Assembly (NCBI GenBank): GCA_001898145.1
Contig: MKSR01000006.1
Coordinates: 62,001 to 126,000, forward strand
Source of the DNA: Dyadobacter sp. 50-39
GTDB taxonomy: Bacteria; Bacteroidota; Bacteroidia; Cytophagales; Spirosomataceae
Length of the DNA stretch: 64,000 bases
Direction: 5' to 3'
Part shown: positions 57,971-64,000 of the stretch, in pieces
Layout of the letters: every line of letters begins with the position of its first letter
Numbering within the stretch: position 1 is the first letter of the stretch
The notes under the pieces: model-generated
What the model was told of the DNA's origin: nothing
Databases searched by the model: none
Seen by the model: only the letters and a program-made list of their open reading frames with translations
Translations under genes and position numbers: made by a program

Positions 57971-59188
57971 TCAGATTTTCCGCACGATAAGCGTTGAATT
58001 GGTCCCGCCGAAGCCGAACGAATTGGAGAGGAAGCAGTTGATTTCCTGCTCTTTGGTTTCAGCGATGATATTGATGCTGGCGGAATCCTCGTCGGGATTT
58101 TCGAAGTTGATGTTTGGCGCGATAAAAGCGTTCTGCATCATCAGCAGCGAATAGACGATCTCGCTTGCGCCCGCCATCCAGCATTCGTGCCCGGTCATCG
58201 ATTTTGTGGAGCTTACGGGCACATTGCCGCCGAACACCTCAAAAATAGCCCGTGCCTCGCTGCCGTCCCCTACGGGCGTGGAGGTGGCGTGTGCATTAAT
58301 GTAGTCGACTTCACCGGTGGTAATGCCCGCTTGTTTCAATGCCATTTGCAGAGAGCGCGTCTGGCCGTCGATACTGGGATTGGAAATATGGTCGCCGTTG
58401 GAGGAAAAGCCGTAGCCGATCAGCTCTGCCAGAATCGGCGCGCCCCGTTTTACGGCGGCTTCGTAAGATTCAAGGATCACGGTAGCCGCGCCACCGCTCG
58501 GAATAAGTCCGTCGCGGTCACGGTCGAACGGGCGGGAAGCTTTTGTCGGCTCGGATTCGCGGACAGAGAAGGTGCCTAGGCCATCGAAGCTCGCCATCGC
58601 CGACGCATTGATTTCCTGCGCCCCCCCGCATATCACACGCTCCTGCAAGCCCTGGCTGATCATCAGGTAACCCATGCCGATCGAATGCGAACCCGACGCA
58701 CATGCCGCGCTCAATGTGAAATTGATGCCTTTTAACTTAAAGATCGTCGAAAGGTTCATATTCACCGTGCTGTTCATATTCTGGAAAATAGCACCGGAGC
58801 CGATCAGCGTCGTGTCATGTTTTTCACGGACTTTATCTACCGCCTCCACCACTGACGCCGCCGTGCTGTCGTTGCCATAAATAATGCCGGTTTCAGTTTG
58901 TTCGAGGAAATCGATATCGAGGCCTGAATGCGCCAATGCCTCGTGCGTAGCCATGTATGCGTATACCGCGGGCTGGTGCATACCCACGCGCTGGCGGCGT
59001 GAGAGGTAGTTTTTCAGATCGGGCTCTTCCACCATGCCCGTAAGGGCCGAGCGGAAGCCGAAATCCTTCCTCACCTGATCGAACACAATGCCGCTTTTAC
59101 CGGCATATAACGATTGCGTAACCTCGCCCAGGTTTTTGCCCAGGCAAGAATAAATGCCGATCCCGGTAATGACAACCCTCTGGCTCAT
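57971..59188 (-). CDS. Beta-ketoacyl-ACP synthase (third active copy)
   Basis: Full-length ketosynthase of 405 residues. Catalytic Cys163 is in FTLSAACASGSHSIGMG; histidines are in YINAHATSTPVGDGSEA and STKSMTGHECWMAGASEIVY. It closely follows the FabG-like reductase gene (three bases) and belongs to the ammonia-lyase unit. By position it may act with tyrosine ammonia-lyase and ketoreductase on early aryl intermediates; the division of labour between the three ketosynthases is inferred only. Confidence 0.9.
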   Translation of the reverse strand: MSQRVVITGIGIYSCLGKNLGEVTQSLYAGKSGIVFDQVRKDFGFRSALTGMVEEPDLKNYLSRRQRVGMHQPAVYAYMATHEALAHSGLDIDFLEQTETGIIYGNDSTAASVVEAVDKVREKHDTTLIGSGAIFQNMNSTVNMNLSTIFKLKGINFTLSAACASGSHSIGMGYLMISQGLQERVICGGAQEINASAMASFDGLGTFSVRESEPTKASRPFDRDRDGLIPSGGAATVILESYEAAVKRGAPILAELIGYGFSSNGDHISNPSIDGQTRSLQMALKQAGITTGEVDYINAHATSTPVGDGSEARAIFEVFGGNVPVSSTKSMTGHECWMAGASEIVYSLLMMQNAFIAPNINFENPDEDSASINIIAETKEQEINCFLSNSFGFGGTNSTLIVRKI

Positions 59189-59191
59189 GGA

Positions 59192-59923
59192 TTATGAGTA
59201 AATTCCTCCGTTGATATTAATAACCTCCCCCGTAATATACGCAGCTTTATCGGAAGCCAGGAAGCTCACCAGGTGCGCTACTTCCTCCGCCTTGCCAAAA
59301 CGGTTCATCGGTATCATTTGTTTCAATTCGTCCTCATTGAGGTCTTTGGTCATGTCGCTGGTGATGAAACCCGGCGCCACGGCATTGACGGTGATTTTGC
59401 GCTTGGCAACCTCCTGTGACAGGGATTTCGTGGCTGCAATGATCGCGCCTTTCGCCGCCGAATAGTTGGTTTGCCCTGCCACGCCCTTCATGCCCGACAC
59501 CGACGCGATGTTCACGATCCGGCCCGAGCGCTTCCGCAGCATTTGCTGGATGGCATTCTGGGTTACATTATAAAGTCCTTTTACAGAAATATTCAGCACA
59601 TCGTCCCAATCCTTTTCCGGCATCCACATAAAGAGGCCGTCGCGGGTAATGCCTGCATTATTCACGAGCACACTGATGAATTTCTCTTCGTTCTTTTCGC
59701 GCCAGCCATTCAATGCCTCGTCCACTTCTGCCTTGTTCTGCACATTGAAATGCAACAGTTCACCGCTGCCGCCGTCAGCCTGTATCTGCGCCAGCGTTTC
59801 TTCGGCAGCTGCCTGGCTGGAGGCGTAATTGACCAATATGTGTAAACCATGGTCCTTGGCCAGCTGGACGGCGATCGCCCTGCCGAGCCCCCTGGATGCA
59901 CCGGTTACCAATGCGCAATTCAT
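59192..59923 (-). CDS. 3-oxoacyl-ACP reductase (FabG-like SDR)
   Basis: Short-chain dehydrogenase/reductase of 243 residues. The cofactor motif is VTGASRGLGRAIA at residues 6-18; NNAG follows at about 88-91. The catalytic Ser, Tyr154 and Lys158 lie in ASVSGMKGVAGQTNYSAAK. It ends in ITGEVININGGIYS as FabG enzymes do. It reduces 3-ketoacyl-ACP with NADPH in each polyene extension cycle, the role of ApeQ in aryl-polyene clusters. It overlaps the ammonia-lyase gene by four bases. Confidence 0.92.
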   Translation of the reverse strand: MNCALVTGASRGLGRAIAVQLAKDHGLHILVNYASSQAAAEETLAQIQADGGSGELLHFNVQNKAEVDEALNGWREKNEEKFISVLVNNAGITRDGLFMWMPEKDWDDVLNISVKGLYNVTQNAIQQMLRKRSGRIVNIASVSGMKGVAGQTNYSAAKGAIIAATKSLSQEVAKRKITVNAVAPGFITSDMTKDLNEDELKQMIPMNRFGKAEEVAHLVSFLASDKAAYITGEVININGGIYS

Positions 59924-61449
59924 AAGTGGAATGGGGTTTCTTTGATGTATTCAAAAACGGCGGCAATGCTCTCAAACTGCGGCACGTCGTCGGTTACGAA
60001 CTTCGCACGCTCGCGGATCTGCGCATAAACCGACTTCGCATTCGGCGAAAGTTTCTCCCTCTCTTCCGGATGCAGCAGGTCTATCGCCTGGCAAATGGCC
60101 ATGATGTGGATCGACATCACCTGGAATGCGTTTTCAAGGACCTGCTTGGCAATGACTGCCGAGTTGGTACCCATGCTCACGATATCCTGGTTGTCGTTAT
60201 TATTGGGAATACTATGAATGTAAACGGAAGTCGATAGTGCCTGGCTTTCGGCCGTCGTGGACGTAGCAGTAAACTGCACGCCCTGGAAACCGAAGTTCAA
60301 ACCCCAGGTTCCCGCATTGAGGAACGGCGGGAATTTACCGTTCAGCTTGTTGTTCATCAGGAAGTTGAGCTGGCGTTCCATCAGCATGGTGAGCTTGGTC
60401 AGTACCAGTTTCACCTTATCCATTTCCAGTGAAATATAGTCGCCATGGAAATTACCGCCATGGAAAACGTTATCGTCTTCCGGCCGCACAATCGGGTTAT
60501 CATTGGTCGAATTCAACTCATTTTCAACCACTTCCTGCGCATATTGGATCGTATCCAGCACGGGCCCCAGGATCTGCGGCACGCAGCGGATCGAATAGTA
60601 TTCCTGTATTTTTCTTTCAAACTCCGTTTTCTGCATGGCCGTATCGTCGCGGAAAAGCTCCTCGCGGCTGCGTATCAAACCGCTGCCGGCCACAAAGTCG
60701 CGCATGTGCTGCGCCACCACTTGCTGGCCTTTGTGATGCTTGACGGCATTCAGCTGCCTGGAGAAAGAGTCGTCGAACGATTCAATGGCCTCATTGATCA
60801 TCGACGAAGCCGTAATCGCCCACTGCACCAGACGTTTGGCATAAATCAGGTTGATAGCCGCCATCCCCGTCATGCACGACGTACCATTAATGAGCCCCAG
60901 ACCGTCACGAAGCTCCATTTTGAGCGGCTTAATGCCTTTTTCGGCGAGTACCTCACCGGTCTTACGCCGCAAGCCATGGTCATATACAAAGCCCTCCCCG
61001 ATCAGGTTCAGGCCCAGGTGCGAAAGCTGGACCAGGTCGCCGCTCGCGCCTACGCTGCCGTGTTCGAAGATTTCCGGCACGACCCCGTTGTTCAGAAATG
61101 CCACCAATTGCTTGATCACGGCCGTGCTTACGCCGGAATTGGCCTGTAAAAATGAATTCAGACGCGCGAGCATCACCGCACGGGCGTATATTTCGTTCAG
61201 CGGCTTCCCTACCCCGCTCGAATGGCTGCGGATGAGGTTATATTGCAGATTATTGAGCTGGTCGGTCTCGATACGGTATTGCGCCATCGGGCCAAAACCG
61301 GTATTGATACCGTATATGATTTTGTCCTTGGAGAAATTCGTTAAAAAAGCGAATGATTGGGATACTTGATGGAGGGTGTCTTCGGCTAAGATAAATTCCT
61401 TCTTTTCAAAAGCATACTGCTCGATCTGAGCTAATGAAATACGATTCAT
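59920..61449 (-). CDS. Tyrosine ammonia-lyase of the HAL/PAL family
   Basis: Deaminates an aromatic amino acid to supply the aryl starter, 509 residues. The MIO prosthetic group forms from Ala135-Ser136-Gly137 in EHGSVGASGDLVQL. Catalytic Tyr46 is in IIYGINTGFGPMAQY. The selectivity pair is Ser75-His76 in LIRSHSSGVGKPL. The protein closely resembles, from memory, the tyrosine ammonia-lyase of Flavobacterium johnsoniae, with shared blocks such as QFTATSTTAESQALSTSVY and HSIPNNNDNQDIVSMGTNSA. 4-Coumarate is thus the expected product, matching flexirubin biosynthesis. A histidine ammonia-lyase role is less likely because no hut genes are present. Confidence 0.9.
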   Translation of the reverse strand: MNRISLAQIEQYAFEKKEFILAEDTLHQVSQSFAFLTNFSKDKIIYGINTGFGPMAQYRIETDQLNNLQYNLIRSHSSGVGKPLNEIYARAVMLARLNSFLQANSGVSTAVIKQLVAFLNNGVVPEIFEHGSVGASGDLVQLSHLGLNLIGEGFVYDHGLRRKTGEVLAEKGIKPLKMELRDGLGLINGTSCMTGMAAINLIYAKRLVQWAITASSMINEAIESFDDSFSRQLNAVKHHKGQQVVAQHMRDFVAGSGLIRSREELFRDDTAMQKTEFERKIQEYYSIRCVPQILGPVLDTIQYAQEVVENELNSTNDNPIVRPEDDNVFHGGNFHGDYISLEMDKVKLVLTKLTMLMERQLNFLMNNKLNGKFPPFLNAGTWGLNFGFQGVQFTATSTTAESQALSTSVYIHSIPNNNDNQDIVSMGTNSAVIAKQVLENAFQVMSIHIMAICQAIDLLHPEEREKLSPNAKSVYAQIRERAKFVTDDVPQFESIAAVFEYIKETPFHL

Positions 61450-61539
61450 TTAATGATGGCGTAATTGAATATGGTGTAAAATAAATCTTTTTTTGCGGCT
61501 TTGGCAAACACGACCCGGTAAGCGGCAATGGGCACGGAA

Positions 61540-61570
61540 GTTGCCTGAGTGATACAATTCATTAATTTTG
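61540..61570 (+). promoter_or_regulatory. Bacteroidota-type promoter of the exporter gene
   Basis: GTTG at 61540-61543, exactly 19 bases, then TAATTTTG at 61563-61570, a perfect TAnnTTTG. It ends 25 bases before the ATG at 61596, within the divergent gap to the ammonia-lyase gene. For the ammonia-lyase itself only a weak match (TTTG with TATTTTAC) was seen on the other strand. Confidence 0.6.
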
Positions 61571-61595
61571 TCGGACATTCCCATTTCCCCTGTCA

Positions 61596-64000
61596 ATGCT
61601 AGGAGATTTACTATTAAGGCTGAACAAATTCCTTTCCAGTCACAAAGCCGCCTTTTTCCTTAGCCTGCTAGTCGTTGTCAGTATCCTCGTGGCCGGTATT
61701 GCGCGGCTAAAAGTAACCGAAAGTATTTTCGCGACGCTACCAAAGGGTAAAAGCTTCGAAGAGTTCAATCGTTTGGTCGAAAGTAAAAACATCATCAACC
61801 AGATCGTCCTCTCCCTCGAATTACCTGCCGAAACGGACACCGAGGCCGCGCGGGAACTGGCCGAAAACTTTACCGATTCGCTGGGCCGCTACACCAACGG
61901 CTACGTGCGCAATATCCAGGCCGAGCGCCCGAACGTACAGGAAGACGTCTACCAATATGTATACAGTCACTTTCCGCTGCTCATCGAGCCTTCCTATTAT
62001 AGTCACATTCACCCGCGCCTTATTCCCGACTCGATCCGTGCGTCGGTTACTTCCACCTACAACCAGCTGCTTACGCCCGGTGGCTCTTTTCTGAAACAAT
62101 TTGTACTGAACGACCCGCTGGGCATTACCGGCAGGTATTTCAAAGACCTCAACGCCGCCAACAACAGCAATGCGATGGTAATGGACGACGGCATTATGTT
62201 CACCGCCGACCGCAAAAGCGTCCTCATCTTCGCGTCCACCAGCTTTGATTCGGGGGCTTCGGACAAGAATGTGGAGCTGTTTGAATTAATGGAGGCATTC
62301 AAAACCAAATGGAACCGCCAGCACCGCTATAACAAGTTCTCCTATTTCGGTACCTTCGAAATCGCTGCCCGGAATGCGATCCAGGTCAAACAGGATTCCT
62401 ATTTCACCTCGTTCCTCGCGCTGGCAGGCATTCTGGCGCTGCTCATCGCCTATTACCGCAAGCTGCTGATACCGGTCTATATCACCATGCCGGGCATTTT
62501 CGGCGCTTTGTTTGCGCTGGGGATCATCGGCTACGTCCGGCCCGAAATTTCCGGCATTTCCCTTGCGACAGGTGCAGTAATCTTCGGTATTCTGCTCGAT
62601 TATGCATTCCATTTTTTCACACACCTCCGCCACACGCATTCCATTCCCGTGGCCATCAAAGAAGTAAGCGGGCCGCTGCTGACGGGCAGCTTCACCACCG
62701 TCATGGCATTCAGCGCATTGCATTTTGCCAACTCCACCGTTTTGCAGGATTTCGGGCTGTTTTCGTCGCTGGCACTTTTCGGGGCGGCGCTGTTCACCCT
62801 CACCGCATTGCCGGTGATCCTCTCCACCACCCGTTTTGATATACAAAAAATACCCGGCGAGCACAGCTCCTTTCGCATTCCGACTATTCCCGACAAATGG
62901 CGCGGCGCTACATTAGCCGGTATTGCGGTACTGACCGTCATATTCCTCTATTTCTCGGGCGGCACCGAGTTCGACGCCAGTTTTGAAAACCTCAGCATCC
63001 AGGATGCGGAGCTGAGCGGGCGCGAGGAAGCGCTCACAGGCATTAACCCGCGCAAACAGAAGCGCATTTACGTCTTTGCATCCAATCCGCGCCGCGCCGT
63101 GGCCGAGCAGATTAACCACAATGCTTATCAAAAACTGGCTGCATTGCGGAGCGAAGGCCGCATCGTCAGCTTTGTATCTTCCGGTTCGCTGCTCATTCCG
63201 CAAGACCTTAAACAGGAGCGGATGCGCCGCTGGCAGGATTTCTGGACGCCCGGCCGCACCGATTCCACATTCCGCGTTTTCAACCAGGCAGCTGCCCGGA
63301 ATGGCTTCAATGCCTATGCATTCAATGATTTCAAGGGCTGGATCGCCGGGCGGAGCAGTTCCAATGTGTCGCTCGATACCCTTTTCAACGAGTTGGGCAT
63401 CGATAACCTGATCGACGTCAAAGCTTCCGGTACCACGTTCATTTCCACCGTAGTCGCCGAGCAATCCCAGCTTACCGATGTGAAAAAAGAACTGCGGGCT
63501 ATCGATGGCGTGGCGCTTTTCGACCGGGGTGAGCTCGCGGGCGAGTTGCTGACCATGGTGAAGGACGATTTCAATTACCTGCTATTGATATCGGCTTCCA
63601 TTGTGTTCTTTACATTATTAATCGTGTACGGACGCATCGAGCTCACATTGCTTTCCTTCCTGCCGATGGTGATCAGCTGGATCTGGATTTTGGGCATCGC
63701 AGCCATGCTTGGTATCAAATTCAATTTCGTGAATGTGATCGTGACCACCTTCATTTTCGGCTTGGGCGACGATTTCAGCATTTTCGTCACCGACGGACTT
63801 TTGAGCAAGTACAGATCGGGCAAAGACACGCTCCGCTCCTACCAGGCAGCCATTGCATTGTCCGCAACCACTACGCTGATAGGTACCGGCGTGCTGATTT
63901 TCGCCAGGCATCCCGCGATCCATTCGATTTCGCTCATCAGCGTGCTCGGCATTGTATGCATTCTGTTCATTTCTTTCGTATTCCAGCCTGTCGTCTTCGA
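61596..64000 (+). CDS. MMPL/RND-type exporter, 3' end beyond the window
   Basis: Large membrane exporter, 801 residues visible from the ATG at 61596, no stop before the edge. A first transmembrane helix (FFLSLLVVVSILVAGIARL) is followed by a periplasmic domain. A five-helix block comes next (about 265-430), then a second periplasmic domain and a further helix group (from about 650), the RND/MMPL duplication pattern. Typical pieces are ATGAVIFGILLDYAFHFFTH and TTFIFGLGDDFSIFVTDG. It is divergent from the tyrosine ammonia-lyase gene and probably moves the pigment or its lipid precursor out of the inner membrane. Confidence 0.87.
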   Translation, partial: MLGDLLLRLNKFLSSHKAAFFLSLLVVVSILVAGIARLKVTESIFATLPKGKSFEEFNRLVESKNIINQIVLSLELPAETDTEAARELAENFTDSLGRYTNGYVRNIQAERPNVQEDVYQYVYSHFPLLIEPSYYSHIHPRLIPDSIRASVTSTYNQLLTPGGSFLKQFVLNDPLGITGRYFKDLNAANNSNAMVMDDGIMFTADRKSVLIFASTSFDSGASDKNVELFELMEAFKTKWNRQHRYNKFSYFGTFEIAARNAIQVKQDSYFTSFLALAGILALLIAYYRKLLIPVYITMPGIFGALFALGIIGYVRPEISGISLATGAVIFGILLDYAFHFFTHLRHTHSIPVAIKEVSGPLLTGSFTTVMAFSALHFANSTVLQDFGLFSSLALFGAALFTLTALPVILSTTRFDIQKIPGEHSSFRIPTIPDKWRGATLAGIAVLTVIFLYFSGGTEFDASFENLSIQDAELSGREEALTGINPRKQKRIYVFASNPRRAVAEQINHNAYQKLAALRSEGRIVSFVSSGSLLIPQDLKQERMRRWQDFWTPGRTDSTFRVFNQAAARNGFNAYAFNDFKGWIAGRSSSNVSLDTLFNELGIDNLIDVKASGTTFISTVVAEQSQLTDVKKELRAIDGVALFDRGELAGELLTMVKDDFNYLLLISASIVFFTLLIVYGRIELTLLSFLPMVISWIWILGIAAMLGIKFNFVNVIVTTFIFGLGDDFSIFVTDGLLSKYRSGKDTLRSYQAAIALSATTTLIGTGVLIFARHPAIHSISLISVLGIVCILFISFVFQPVVF

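Noticed and set aside
1-64000. CRISPR arrays, tRNA/rRNA genes, insertion sequences or an integrated prophage
   Set aside because: No regular direct repeats with spacers, no cloverleaf-like intergenic sequence, no transposase, and only one phage-related gene (Bro-N) were seen.

Overview
The window looks like chromosomal DNA of a Bacteroidota member of the order Cytophagales. Dyadobacter or a close relative is my best guess; this is inference, not a database result. Evidence: a type IX secretion C-terminal sorting domain, promoters of the Bacteroidota type (TTTG, then about 19 bases, then TAnnTTTG), almost no Shine-Dalgarno sequences, a cellobiose 2-epimerase, and a large flexirubin/aryl-polyene pigment cluster. 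No tRNA, rRNA, CRISPR array or insertion sequence was recognised.

Left part (1-24.9 kb): ordinary, mostly single-gene or two-gene units. In order: an M19 dipeptidase cut by the window edge, a secreted acetolactate decarboxylase, an alpha/beta hydrolase, an OmpR-type two-component system, and an HtrA/Deg protease. Next come two envelope proteins with Gly/Tyr-rich stretches, a RelE-type toxin-antitoxin pair, HAD phosphatase, DinB, NADAR, methyltransferase, AraC regulator, VOC and DUF3050 proteins. Methionine aminopeptidase, a siderophore-interacting flavoprotein, an M1 aminopeptidase lipoprotein, a Bro-N/DinD-like protein, an S9 peptidase, a DUF1080 protein and a PQQ-type sugar dehydrogenase close the section with a small very acidic protein.

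Middle part (25-48.4 kb): a GH2 glycosidase with a cellobiose 2-epimerase. Then two neighbouring minus-strand systems that each contain a DUF1501 protein. The first is DUF1553/DUF1549 cytochrome, then DUF1501, then a membrane cytochrome with leucine-rich repeats. The second is a T9SS-sorted protein, then DUF1800, then DUF1501 with a G8-like tail. A DUF885 peptidase lies between them. Ribokinase overlaps a nucleoside hydrolase (nucleoside salvage). A Bcr/CflA drug exporter, a dienelactone hydrolase and a potassium-type membrane pyrophosphatase follow.

Right part (48.7-64 kb): a type II polyketide cluster for a flexirubin-like aryl polyene. Tyrosine ammonia-lyase should supply 4-coumarate as the starter. 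Three ketosynthases keep Cys-His-His, one ketosynthase-like protein has lost it (chain-length-factor type), and there is a short ketosynthase-like fragment. Also present are two acyl carrier proteins, a ketoreductase, two hotdog dehydratases, a thioesterase and an LpxL-type acyltransferase. A LolA-like carrier, a polysaccharide deacetylase, a glycosyltransferase-DUF2062 fusion and a divergent MMPL/RND exporter suggest that the pigment is built at the inner membrane, esterified and passed to the outer membrane. The ApeP-like dehydratase gene carries an in-frame amber codon at position 51. This is the most striking single anomaly in the window.
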